This document shows positions 16,027 to 24,027 of a stretch of 64,000 nucleotides of DNA, piece by piece. Position numbers and translations under genes: made by a program. Where the stretch lies: assembly GCF_004016525.1 (NCBI RefSeq), contig NZ_SACJ01000010.1:1-64000 (forward strand), read 5' to 3'. Position 1 is the first letter of the stretch; each line of letters opens with the position of its first letter. The DNA comes from Flavobacterium sufflavum. GTDB taxonomy: Bacteria; Bacteroidota; Bacteroidia; Flavobacteriales; Flavobacteriaceae. The notes under the pieces are model-generated. The model saw only the letters and a list, made by a program, of their open reading frames with translations, made no database searches and was not told the DNA's origin.

Positions 16027-18384
16027 ATGAAATTAACAAAATCTTCTTTAAATCATAACAAATGGTTTCTGCTAAAACCCAAGTTGATAGGGATATTAGT
16101 TTTTTTATTTTTTTGCATTATTTTTTCACTGATTATTTCGCAACAGTACCATATTTTAAAAAAAGCCAAGAATGATGCTATGCATACCAATCTTCAGGCT
16201 ATCCATAAAAGTATCGAACAATCTTTGAAAAAAAATTATGTTGATGCATTAACGTTGGCATTAACTATTAACGACAAAGGTGTACCTGAGCATTTTGAAT
16301 CAGTGGGAAAAAAAATCCTTGCCTCCGATACTAATATTGATGCGGTACAACTCGTGCCAAATGGAATTATCCGCTATACTTATCCATTAAAAGGAAATGA
16401 AGCGGCAACAGGAATTAATATTTTGGCCAATAAAAAATATCGATCAGAAGCTTTAAAAGCCATACAAACCCGAAAAATGTATTTTGCCGGACCTTTCGAA
16501 TTGAATCAGGGAGGACTGGGAATTTTAGGTCGATTAGCTATTTATAAAAACAATAAGTTTTGGGGATTTTCAGCAATTCTAATTCGATTAAATACGCTAA
16601 TAGAAAAACCAGAAATAAAAAATTTGGATCAGTCTAAATATTATTTCCAATTTTCTAAAATAAATCCTATTACAAAAAAAGAGACCTTTTTTTTAGACAC
16701 AAAAACAAAGCTTGACCCTAAAAATGCGGTTACTTCTATTGTACCTGATGGCGACTGGAAACTATATTTGGTAGATAAAAATCCCTATGAGCTAATATTC
16801 CCTTTTGTAATACGCTCAATTTTAGCTTTAATTTTAGCTTCCTTAATTGGTTTTTTGACAACCTCTTTTTTTAAAAAACCAGCCGAATTAGAAATTTTAC
16901 TTCGCAAACAATCCGATAAACTTTTAAAAAATGAAATTAGATTTGAAAGTATCTTCGAACAAGCCGCAATAGGAATCACTTATCTGGATTCTATTACAGG
17001 GAGATTCTCTGAGGTAAATAAAAAATTCTGTGAATTAACAGGATACAGCAGTGAAGAATTAAAGCTATTAGACATAAAAGCCATTACTCATCCTGATGAC
17101 ATAGAAAAATCAGTGGATTTTCTAAAAAAACTCTACAAAGAGGAAATTCAGGAATACACTATGGAAAAAAGATACATTAATAAATCCGGGGAAATAATTT
17201 GGGCCAATATAACTGTTTCAGCACTTTGGAAAGAAAACGAAGCTCCCTCAAAGCATGTTGTAATTATAGAAGATATTACAAAAAGAAAAAAAGCAGATGA
17301 AATCATTATTGACTCACAACAAAAAATAGAATCCCTTATCAATACTATTGACGGGATTGTATGGGAATGTGATGCCCAAACCTTAGAATTTACCTTTGTC
17401 AGTAAAAAAGTAGAAAATATTTTAGGATACACCGCTGAAGAATGGATGAGCAGCCCCACATTTTGGACAGACCATATTTACTATGAAGACAAAGGCTTTG
17501 CACTACAATTTTGCGAAGAGCAAACAGCCCTAAAATTAGATCATGATTTTGAATACCGAATGATTGCAAAAGATGGTTCTATTGTTTGGCTTAGAGATAT
17601 TGTAAACGTAATCATTGAAAACGAAGAGGTAAAAACCCTAAGAGGAATCATGATTGACGTAACTAAAAACAAAGAAATTGAAAAAGATTTAAACAACTCA
17701 TTCAATCTGGTAAGCGAACAAAACAAGCGACTTTTAAACTTTTCATATATTGTTTCTCATAATTTAAGATCGCATACCAGCAATATTACTTCCATTGTGG
17801 ATTTAATAACAACTTCTGATTCGGAAGAAGAAAAAGAAGAAATGATACAATTATTGAAATCAGTTTCTGATTCTTTAAACGAAACGATGCTAAACCTCAA
17901 CGAAGTTGTAAACATTCAAACTAATGTTGGTTTAATAACCGAAAATCTAAATTTAAAGCAGTATATTGACAATACCATTGCGATACTTTCTGATCAAATT
18001 GAATTGAAAGGTGTTCATGTAATTTCTTCTGTCGAAAATGATATAGAAGTCAATTACAACCCTGCCTATCTACAAAGCATCTTATACAATTTAATATCAA
18101 ATGCTATCCGTTACAGTCACTTGGAAAGAAATCCTACCATTAGCATTGATTTTTTTACAGAAAAAAACAAAAAAATATTGCAAGTTTCTGATAACGGAAT
18201 TGGAATAGACCTAAAAAGAAACGGACATAAAATTTTTGGAATGTATAAAAAATTCAGCAACCATAAGGAATCAAAAGGTATTGGATTATTTATAACCAAA
18301 AATCAAATTGATGCCATGGGAGGAAATATAACCGTTGAAAGTGAACCCAACCAAGGCACAACTTTTAAAGTATACATATCATGA
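16027..18384 (+). CDS. CHASE-PAS-PAS sensor histidine kinase
   Basis: The 785-residue membrane protein has a first transmembrane helix (about 20-40), a periplasmic CHASE domain (about 60-200, with DAVQLVPNGIIRYTYP and RKMYFAGPFELNQGGLG) and a second helix (about 258-278). Two PAS domains follow (about 300-425 and 430-550). The phosphoacceptor region is FSYIVSHNLRSHTSNI (His near 580). The ATPase N, G1 and G2 boxes are NLISNAIRYS, VSDNGIGIDL and KGIGLFITK. CHASE domains bind small extracellular ligands. The response regulator gene overlaps the stop by 4 bases (ATGA). The signal is unknown. Confidence 0.93.
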   Translation: MKLTKSSLNHNKWFLLKPKLIGILVFLFFCIIFSLIISQQYHILKKAKNDAMHTNLQAIHKSIEQSLKKNYVDALTLALTINDKGVPEHFESVGKKILASDTNIDAVQLVPNGIIRYTYPLKGNEAATGINILANKKYRSEALKAIQTRKMYFAGPFELNQGGLGILGRLAIYKNNKFWGFSAILIRLNTLIEKPEIKNLDQSKYYFQFSKINPITKKETFFLDTKTKLDPKNAVTSIVPDGDWKLYLVDKNPYELIFPFVIRSILALILASLIGFLTTSFFKKPAELEILLRKQSDKLLKNEIRFESIFEQAAIGITYLDSITGRFSEVNKKFCELTGYSSEELKLLDIKAITHPDDIEKSVDFLKKLYKEEIQEYTMEKRYINKSGEIIWANITVSALWKENEAPSKHVVIIEDITKRKKADEIIIDSQQKIESLINTIDGIVWECDAQTLEFTFVSKKVENILGYTAEEWMSSPTFWTDHIYYEDKGFALQFCEEQTALKLDHDFEYRMIAKDGSIVWLRDIVNVIIENEEVKTLRGIMIDVTKNKEIEKDLNNSFNLVSEQNKRLLNFSYIVSHNLRSHTSNITSIVDLITTSDSEEEKEEMIQLLKSVSDSLNETMLNLNEVVNIQTNVGLITENLNLKQYIDNTIAILSDQIELKGVHVISSVENDIEVNYNPAYLQSILYNLISNAIRYSHLERNPTISIDFFTEKNKKILQVSDNGIGIDLKRNGHKIFGMYKKFSNHKESKGIGLFITKNQIDAMGGNITVESEPNQGTTFKVYIS

Positions 18385-18773
18385 AAGAAAAAACGATTTG
18401 GGTTGTAGATGACGATCCTATTTATCAAATCATTATGAAAAAAATAATCCTTAAATCGGGGTTTTTTTCTTCAAATTTTTCTTTTCCAAATGGGAAAGAA
18501 GCCATAGATTCCTTAAAGAAAATCATAATAAGTAACGGAAAATTTCCAGATATTATCCTGTTAGATATTGAAATGCCAATACTGGACGGATGGGGTTTTA
18601 TGGAGGAAATGGATATCTTAAAATCACGAATTAATAATGAAATTCAAATCTATATCTCCAGTTCATCAATAGCTGTTGAAGACAAAGAACGTGCCCAAAA
18701 TAATTCAGGAATTTTAGGATATATGAGCAAACCTATAAGTCTGAACGATTTAATAAAAATAGCCTCTGTTTAA
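18381..18773 (+). CDS. Single-domain response regulator
   Basis: The 130-residue receiver has the acidic cluster DDD at residues 10-12, the phosphoacceptor Asp62 (ILLDIEMP), a switch Ser in YISSSSI and the conserved Lys in YMSKPIS. There is no output domain, so it works through protein contacts or a phosphorelay. It overlaps the kinase gene by 4 bases, so the two are translationally coupled. Its stop overlaps the stop of the convergent next gene by 4 bases. Confidence 0.92.
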   Translation: MKEKTIWVVDDDPIYQIIMKKIILKSGFFSSNFSFPNGKEAIDSLKKIIISNGKFPDIILLDIEMPILDGWGFMEEMDILKSRINNEIQIYISSSSIAVEDKERAQNNSGILGYMSKPISLNDLIKIASV

Positions 18774-19330
18774 TCAGTACATTTTTCAGCAACCTCTTTT
18801 TTGATTTCTTCCAACGTTTTATTGGTATAAATTAGTTCTTCAATGATTAAAGAGCGTAAAAGAGCAATATCATCACATTCAAAATGTCTGGCCCAGGAAG
18901 TCAATTCTATTAAATTCCTAATTTGCTTAATTCTTTTAGTCGTTTCTACGCTGTTGCGAAGCACCGCTTTTTGATTGTAATCAGGATTCATTTTATGCTG
19001 ATAATTCACCGTATTCTTAGCATAATCCATTTCTAAATAATACAACTTCTCAGTTGCGTTATCAGGATAAAAACAATCCCATTTTGCAAAACCTATTTTA
19101 TATTTAGAAGCCGTTTCTGGTTCCATCGCAACTAATCGCCACTTACTGTTGGCTAATCTTCCCCAATGATTAGAAAGCCGATACATACCCTCAGTTGTAT
19201 AATAATAACTACTCCCCGCCTTGCTTTCAAATTGGATTTTTAATCCTTCAATGGCGTCTGGAAGTACTTCGTGAAAGACACAAAAGGTGTTTTTAAAGGA
19301 GTTTGGATGTGGTTTAAAGTTTTTTTGCAT
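18770..19330 (-). CDS. Conserved hypothetical protein (186 aa)
   Basis: The protein has no signal peptide or membrane segment and no recognised domain. It is rich in aromatic residues (SSYYYTTEGMYRLSNHWGRL, KIGFAKWDCFYP) and has a helical C-terminus. A TATATTTG element (minus strand, 19343-19336) lies directly before the start, so the transcript is nearly leaderless or the true start is further in. It converges on and overlaps the response regulator gene by 4 bases. No function is assigned. Confidence 0.7.
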   Translation of the reverse strand: MQKNFKPHPNSFKNTFCVFHEVLPDAIEGLKIQFESKAGSSYYYTTEGMYRLSNHWGRLANSKWRLVAMEPETASKYKIGFAKWDCFYPDNATEKLYYLEMDYAKNTVNYQHKMNPDYNQKAVLRNSVETTKRIKQIRNLIELTSWARHFECDDIALLRSLIIEELIYTNKTLEEIKKEVAEKCTD

Positions 19331-19418
19331 AGGCGCAAATATACTCAGAAAGCATAAAACTGCCTAAAGCCGGGAATAATTGACTAACTTTGCCCTGAAA
19401 ATTTTTAAATAAAACACC

Positions 19419-19667
19419 ATGACCAAGGCTTCAGAAGAAAAGATGTTACAAAAAGGAGTATTTACAGGAATTATTGAAAAAGATGAAAATAACAACTTTT
19501 TTTGTGGTGAATATCTATTAGATTACAAAATGGTTATAGCTAAACACGCTGTAGGTGATTGGATTACTATCAAGTCGGTTATAGAAAATCCAAGTGATAT
19601 TAGTTATAACAAGTATCCTAAAAAGTCTAAAAACTTTGATAAGGCTAACAACAAACCCCAACAATAA
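19419..19667 (+). CDS. Small hypothetical protein (82 aa)
   Basis: The product contains a compact beta-rich core (GVFTGIIEKDENNNFFCGEY, KHAVGDWITIKSV) and a Lys/Asn-rich tail. TAACTTTG at 19385-19392, a -7 element match, lies 26 bases before the start. No domain is recognised. It is divergent from the 186-residue gene. Confidence 0.6.
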   Translation: MTKASEEKMLQKGVFTGIIEKDENNNFFCGEYLLDYKMVIAKHAVGDWITIKSVIENPSDISYNKYPKKSKNFDKANNKPQQ

Positions 19668-19726
19668 TCATTGTAAATCAGAATATTAAGTCAAAAAAAA
19701 GTTTTTGCTTTTTTTTGACTGATAAA

Positions 19727-19755
19727 TTGAAAACTTAAAAAAAAGTGTACCTTTG
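19727..19755 (+). promoter_or_regulatory. Flavobacterial promoter of J-domain gene
   Basis: TTG at 19727-19729 and TACCTTTG at 19748-19755 are separated by 18 bases, a full match to TTG-N17..23-TANNTTTG. The J-domain start codon lies 73 bases downstream. Confidence 0.65.
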
Positions 19756-19828
19756 CAAAAAAATTGTCGAATTTGAAACTGCCACAAGATTGGTTTCACA
19801 CTAACAGACAAGTAGTTACCTTTTATTT

Positions 19829-20269
19829 ATGAAAAAAATAGTTGAATACCGCAAGCTCCTAAATGTAGATAAAACTGCACAGCTAAAAGATTTGAAAACC
19901 ATTTATCGCAATGCGATGAAAGAAGCGCATCCTGATAAATTTCAAGGTGACGAAGCTGGTTTAAAAGAAGCTGAAGAAAACAGTAAAAAAATTATTGAAG
20001 CTTACCACTTTTTAGTAAGCATCAATCCTGAAACTATTAAAGCTAATTTACCTGAGTATAATGAAACTATTGCTACTGCAACTGTTACTGATTACAAATT
20101 TGTTGAAGGTAGATTGATTATCAATTTTTCTAACGGAAGTGTTTACGAATACATCAGTGTTCCTAAAGCAACTTACGTAAAAATGGTAAACGCTGATTCT
20201 CCTGCTCGATTTGCAAAAAGACATATCTTTAATGCATTTCCATACAGAAAAGTAACAAACCAAGATTAA
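19829..20269 (+). CDS. J-domain/KTSC-domain protein
   Basis: The 146-residue protein joins a J domain (about 1-70, with YRKLLNVDKTA, the HPD motif in EAHPDKFQG and a C-terminal helix) to a KTSC domain (about 80-146, with FSNGSVYEYISVPKATY and ending ARFAKRHIFNAFPYRKV). The J domain stimulates DnaK ATPase. KTSC domains are short and are found in lysyl-tRNA synthetase-related and phage proteins, with unknown ligand. The fusion suggests a dedicated DnaK adaptor. It has its own promoter and terminator. Confidence 0.85.
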   Translation: MKKIVEYRKLLNVDKTAQLKDLKTIYRNAMKEAHPDKFQGDEAGLKEAEENSKKIIEAYHFLVSINPETIKANLPEYNETIATATVTDYKFVEGRLIINFSNGSVYEYISVPKATYVKMVNADSPARFAKRHIFNAFPYRKVTNQD

Positions 20270-20293
20270 TTTTCATTAATCTTAATGATATAA

Positions 20294-20328
20294 AAAAAGC
20301 CTGTAAACATTGAGTTTACAGGCTTTTT
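20294..20328 (+). terminator. Terminator of J-domain gene
   Basis: AAAAAGCCTGTAAAC and its near-perfect complement TTTACAGGCTTTTT form a strong stem around ATTGAG, followed by a T-rich tail, 25 bases after the stop codon. Confidence 0.9.
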
Positions 20329-20353
20329 AGTTTTTATAAATCAGGATTTATAC

Positions 20354-20470
20354 CATTTAGAAATATAAATTAGCCCAGTTGTCAGTTCGAGCACAGTCGA
20401 GAACTATTTTGGCATCTCGACTGCGCTCGATGTGACCAAAAATAATTAGACTTATACATATTTCTAAATG
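20354..20470. repeat. Nested palindromic element (MITE/REP-like)
   Basis: Outer arms CATTTAGAAATAT (20354-20366) and ATATTTCTAAATG (20458-20470) are exact complements. Inside lies an imperfect hairpin from GTCAGTTCGAGC at 20381 to GCTCGATGTGAC ending at 20436, with inner arms CAGTCGAGA and TCTCGACTG. The whole 117-base unit has no reading frame and ends a few bases from the SIMPL gene stop. It looks like a small non-autonomous repeat; the inner TCGACTGCGCTCGA motif is of a kind often dispersed in flavobacteria. Confidence 0.65.
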
Positions 20471-20473
20471 ATA

Positions 20474-21160
20474 TTATTCTAAAATAAAATTCACACTCAC
20501 ATTAGCTGTAATAGTAATCTCCCCTACTGCCAGAGTTTCTTTTGAAGCTCCGCTATCACTCATTTCCATTTTTCTCATTGCATATACGGGTTGCGGATAA
20601 TAGGTTTGAGAATTATCATTGATTGTTATTGCTTTGCCTATTTTTTGCCCTAAAACCGATACATAATCTTCTGCTTTGTGTTTAGCTTCTTTCATAGCCA
20701 GTTTTCGGGCATCTGATTCATATTGCGCTAATTTAGACGATTGAAAAACCACATTATCAATTCGATTAATGCCCTGGCTTACTAAACCTTCCATCAACTC
20801 ATCATACTTGTTTAAATCCCTAACTATGATTTCTACCGTTTGGGTAGCATTATAAGTAGTTTTCTTTTTTTCGTAATCATACTGCGGATTTAAAGCCACG
20901 CGTTGGGTTCTGTAATCGGCTGGTGCCAAATTCATTTTTTTAATCAATTTTAGAACGGCGTCCATTTGGTCGTCATTCAGTTTTTTAACGTCTTTAGCAA
21001 CATTACCTTTTGTTTCAACAGTTGCCGTGATGGTAGCCTGATCAGGAACAACCTTTACTTTTCCTTCGCCTGATACCGTTATTTGTGGAACTTGTTTTAT
21101 TTCCTGACCATAAGATAAGGTCATAAACATTACCGATAGAAATACTACTGCTTTTTTCAT
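20474..21160 (-). CDS. SIMPL-domain (DUF541, YggE-like) exported protein
   Basis: I take the ATG at 21160 (MKKAVVFLSVMF), which gives a proper signal peptide; an in-frame start at 21190 adds a charged 10-residue extension. The mature protein is one SIMPL domain, with ITVSGEGKVKVVPDQATITATVET, a YRTQRVALNPQYDYE centre and a typical AITINDNSQ-YPQPVYAMR end. YggE-type proteins are periplasmic and linked to oxidative stress, with no known reaction. It follows the rhomboid gene by 48 bases on the same strand. Confidence 0.88.
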   Translation of the reverse strand: MKKAVVFLSVMFMTLSYGQEIKQVPQITVSGEGKVKVVPDQATITATVETKGNVAKDVKKLNDDQMDAVLKLIKKMNLAPADYRTQRVALNPQYDYEKKKTTYNATQTVEIIVRDLNKYDELMEGLVSQGINRIDNVVFQSSKLAQYESDARKLAMKEAKHKAEDYVSVLGQKIGKAITINDNSQTYYPQPVYAMRKMEMSDSGASKETLAVGEITITANVSVNFILE

Positions 21161-21208
21161 TTTTATACTTTTTAATAATTTTTTAGACAATATTCAAAAG
21201 CTGTGCCA

Positions 21209-21847
21209 TTAAATCTTCTTCTGCTTTATTAAAATAAAAAGAAGTATTATAGGAATAGTTAACAAACTGACCATCAACGGATGTAGGGAAATCAAATCCG
21301 GATAAACTAATAATGTAATTAAATAGCCACCAATAGCTCCGCCAAAATGTGCCGTATGACCTATGCCATCATTTTTTGCCTTCATGCCATAAATGGAATA
21401 CAACAGATACAATATTCCGAATACATAAGCAGGCATAGGAATAATAAAAAAGATCCCCAACATCATATCAGGCTGTAATAATATCGATGAATACAAAATT
21501 CCGGTAACAGCCCCCGATGCTCCAATGGCTCTATAACCATAATCGTTTTTATGCAAAACGAAGGTTAACAAACTCCCGAAAATCAAGCTTGCAAAATAGA
21601 TGATAAGAAATACCCAACTCCCTAAATAAGCTATGACAACGGGAGCGAAAAAATAAAGCGTTATCATATTGAATGCTAAATGCCCTAAATCGACATGAAG
21701 AAAGCCGGAAGTGAGCATTCTTATTTGTTCTCCCGCACGAATACTTCCAATATGAAATTCATATTTTCTAAAAAAAGAATAATCCTTAAATCCCTTATAA
21801 CTAAAAAGTGCATTAGCAATTATTATTGCTATCAAAAAAGTATTCAT
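21209..21847 (-). CDS. Rhomboid-family intramembrane serine protease
   Basis: The 212-residue protein has six predicted membrane helices. The catalytic Ser is in GASGAVTGIL and the catalytic His in HTAHFGGAIGGYL, the two rhomboid signatures. GFLHVDLGHLAFNMITLYFF supplies the conserved HxxxN region. Rhomboids cleave membrane proteins within the bilayer; substrates here are unknown. It precedes the SIMPL gene and is divergent from the kinase gene. Confidence 0.92.
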   Translation of the reverse strand: MNTFLIAIIIANALFSYKGFKDYSFFRKYEFHIGSIRAGEQIRMLTSGFLHVDLGHLAFNMITLYFFAPVVIAYLGSWVFLIIYFASLIFGSLLTFVLHKNDYGYRAIGASGAVTGILYSSILLQPDMMLGIFFIIPMPAYVFGILYLLYSIYGMKAKNDGIGHTAHFGGAIGGYLITLLVYPDLISLHPLMVSLLTIPIILLFILIKQKKI

Positions 21848-22172
21848 ACCTTGTTTTTATTGTGATTGGTAAATATAATAATTCCTACAGCGTTGATGCG
21901 GCTTATTAAAGCTATTTTTTTGATTATAATTCCATCCAAAAGAATCGGCTCAGAATTAGAAAACCGTTTCTTTTTAAAACATATTTTTATGAATTGTCCT
22001 AATAATTAAAAAGTTTATTTAATCATTTGTAATAAAAATATTATTTATATATTTGAAACGAATACGCTAATCAAGTAGCGACTATACATCTAATATAGAG
22101 TAGATTGTCGCTATTTTGTAGCGAGTATATACAAGTTGGCTGATATTTTAAAAAAACAGAACGATAAAAATT
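21848..22172. other. Non-coding divergent region with repeats
   Basis: These 325 bases hold no credible gene. The part next to the kinase contains TAGCGAC (22076-22082) and its complement GTCGCTA (22107-22113), and a direct repeat GTAGCGA(C/G)TATA at 22075-22086 and 22118-22129. It ends with AGTTGGCTGA at 22134, partly complementary to a motif found after the kinase gene. The repeats may be control sites or the left end of an inserted segment. Confidence 0.5.
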
Positions 22173-23294
22173 ATGCAAAAAAATAGTCCAATTGAATTTA
22201 TAAGAACTAAAGATTATAAATATGTCGAAGAAATTGGACAAGGAGGAACAGGCAGAACAATTCTAATAAGAGATGAAATTATAGATGAAAATTTTGTTTG
22301 CAAAAAATACTCACCTTATTATGAAGATGATATTGATAGTTATTATGATTATTTTAAAGGAGAAATAAAAATACTTCATACAATTTATCATAAAAATATA
22401 GTCCGAATTTTTAATTACTACTTATATCCTGAACAAAAAACCGGATATATTTTAATGGAACATATAAAAGGTAAAACTATCATTGAATATCTTTTATTAA
22501 ACCCAAATAAAATTAACGATATCTTTATTCAAATTATAGATGGATTTGGATATTTAGAGGATAACAATATTTTGCATAGAGATATTAGACCTGAAAATAT
22601 ACTTATATCAGACGATGGTATTGTAAAAATAATAGATTTTGGTTTTGGAAAATTTATTGATTTCAAAACAAAGAATAAAAGTATTACTCTTAATTGGAGA
22701 TATACAACACCAGATGAATTCAAAAAAGAAATATACGACACTAAAACTGAAATATATTTTATTGGAAAAATGTTTGAAGAAATAATCACAGAAATTGAGA
22801 ATATAAAATTCAAATATTCAAAAACAATTTCAAAAATGATTTCACCAAACTATGAAAATAGAATTTCTACATTTTTTGAAGTTTACAGAGATATTTTAAG
22901 CGAAACATCTAATGAATTAGAATTTATTGATCTTCAAAAAATGATTTATCAAAATTTTGCAAATAATCTCACAGGAATAATAAGTTCAGTTTCTGAAAAA
23001 AACGAGTATCGAAACCAAATAGATATAATAATAAGAAAATTAGAAGAATTACATAAAAATTCAATTTTAGAAAATGAAATTCAAAATAACAATAAATTAA
23101 TTTCAATATTTATGCTTGGCAAATACAGTTTTTTTTCAAAAAAAGTATTTAAAGTAGAATTGTTATTTCAATTTATACACTTATTAAAGTCTGTATCTGA
23201 AGATAAAAGAAAAGTTATTTTAAATAATTTATGGGAAAGATTTGACACTATTGAGAAAAAATATGAAACAATGCGAGACGACTTGCCGTTCTAA
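22173..23294 (+). CDS. Stand-alone Ser/Thr protein kinase-like protein
   Basis: The 373-residue protein has a eukaryotic-type kinase domain (about 15-240): glycine loop GQGGTG (22-27), the lysine pair at 44-45 (FVCKKY), catalytic loop HRDIRPEN (135-142) and DFG (155-157). In place of APE it has TTPDE. Arg139 replaces the usual Lys of HRDLKPEN. About 130 C-terminal residues are Asn/Lys/Ile-rich and helical, without a membrane segment or recognised domain. The gene is visibly more A+T-rich than its neighbours and lies between repeats, suggesting acquisition. It is monocistronic. A defence or signalling role is possible but unsupported. Confidence 0.85.
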   Translation: MQKNSPIEFIRTKDYKYVEEIGQGGTGRTILIRDEIIDENFVCKKYSPYYEDDIDSYYDYFKGEIKILHTIYHKNIVRIFNYYLYPEQKTGYILMEHIKGKTIIEYLLLNPNKINDIFIQIIDGFGYLEDNNILHRDIRPENILISDDGIVKIIDFGFGKFIDFKTKNKSITLNWRYTTPDEFKKEIYDTKTEIYFIGKMFEEIITEIENIKFKYSKTISKMISPNYENRISTFFEVYRDILSETSNELEFIDLQKMIYQNFANNLTGIISSVSEKNEYRNQIDIIIRKLEELHKNSILENEIQNNNKLISIFMLGKYSFFSKKVFKVELLFQFIHLLKSVSEDKRKVILNNLWERFDTIEKKYETMRDDLPF

Positions 23295-23304
23295 AAAAAC
23301 ATCT

Positions 23305-23339
23305 GCCAACAGCTACAACAACTGATTTGGGTAATTGGC
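23305..23339. repeat. Inverted repeat downstream of kinase gene
   Basis: GCCAA (23305-23309) and TTGGC (23335-23339) frame the sequence CAGCTACAACAACTGATTTG. It starts 10 bases after the kinase stop. Its left side, TCTGCCAACA, is 8/10 complementary to AGTTGGCTGA at the other side of the gene. Confidence 0.4.
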
Positions 23340-23360
23340 TTAATGGAAAGTTTTAATCAA

Positions 23361-23397
23361 AAAAAAAGCTTAATTGAAAATTTCCAACTAAGCTTTT
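23361..23397 (-). terminator. Terminator of beta-barrel gene
   Basis: AAAAGCTTA and TAAGCTTTT pair around a 16-base loop. On the minus strand a run of T follows the stem, about 30 bases after the stop of the beta-barrel gene. Confidence 0.7.
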
Positions 23398-23427
23398 ACT
23401 ATTTAGGGTTTGGGGCAATTTTATATT

Positions 23428-24012
23428 TTACAAATCAAATCCCAGAGAAAACATCCAGACTCTATTTTGAGCTTTTTGAGCATCGTATAAATCTCCTAAT
23501 CCCAAATGGTATCGAACTCCTAAACTGACACCTGAATTTGATTTTATTCCGGCTCCAAAGTTCATTCCCCAGTCAATACTGTCAGGATCATATTCTGTAG
23601 TACTGCTATAAAAACCATCGTAAATTTCTTTATGAGTAATAGCCCAGCCAATTTGAGGTCCTATTTCTAAGAAAAAATTATTAGACGGATAAGCTTTAAA
23701 CATCACGGGAACGTTGATATAATTCAATTTTTGGGTAAATTTTCCTGAGTTATCTGTAATCTCATAACCTTGTTGAGAAAACAACAATTCGGGTTGGACA
23801 GAGAAATTTCGATCAATAAACGATTCTCCATATACTCCAATATGAAAACCATGACGTTGATCGGTATCTCCATAATTACCACCATCAAAACTTACCGATG
23901 CTAAATTATAACCTCCTTTTATCCCTCCATGAGATTGATGTGAAAATCTTCTTTGTGCACTGATAGATGTTATCATTCCTAACAACAACATCAATAAATA
24001 AACTTTTTTCAT
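23428..24012 (-). CDS. Outer-membrane beta-barrel protein (PorT-like)
   Basis: The 194-residue protein has a signal peptide (about 1-19). The rest consists of amphipathic strands of the small outer-membrane barrel family (GGIKGGYNLASVSFDGG, QPELLFSQQGYEI, YINVPVMFKAYP, FLEIGPQIGWAI, SLGVRYHLGLGD), ending in Phe-Asp-Leu. Such proteins form 8-stranded barrels of unknown specific role. It lies 15 bases after the metalloprotease-like lipoprotein gene on the same strand, so the two are probably co-transcribed. Confidence 0.85.
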   Translation of the reverse strand: MKKVYLLMLLLGMITSISAQRRFSHQSHGGIKGGYNLASVSFDGGNYGDTDQRHGFHIGVYGESFIDRNFSVQPELLFSQQGYEITDNSGKFTQKLNYINVPVMFKAYPSNNFFLEIGPQIGWAITHKEIYDGFYSSTTEYDPDSIDWGMNFGAGIKSNSGVSLGVRYHLGLGDLYDAQKAQNRVWMFSLGFDL

Positions 24013-24027
24013 CTTTTTTCTTTTAAA

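Noticed and set aside
22173..23294. Kinase as a toxin-antitoxin (HipA-like) or BREX component
   Set aside because: No HipB, antitoxin or defence gene is adjacent and the domain is a eukaryotic-type kinase, not HipA-like.
23343..23528. A 61-codon plus-strand frame after the kinase gene
   Set aside because: It overlaps the end of the minus-strand beta-barrel gene and its terminator and has no family character.
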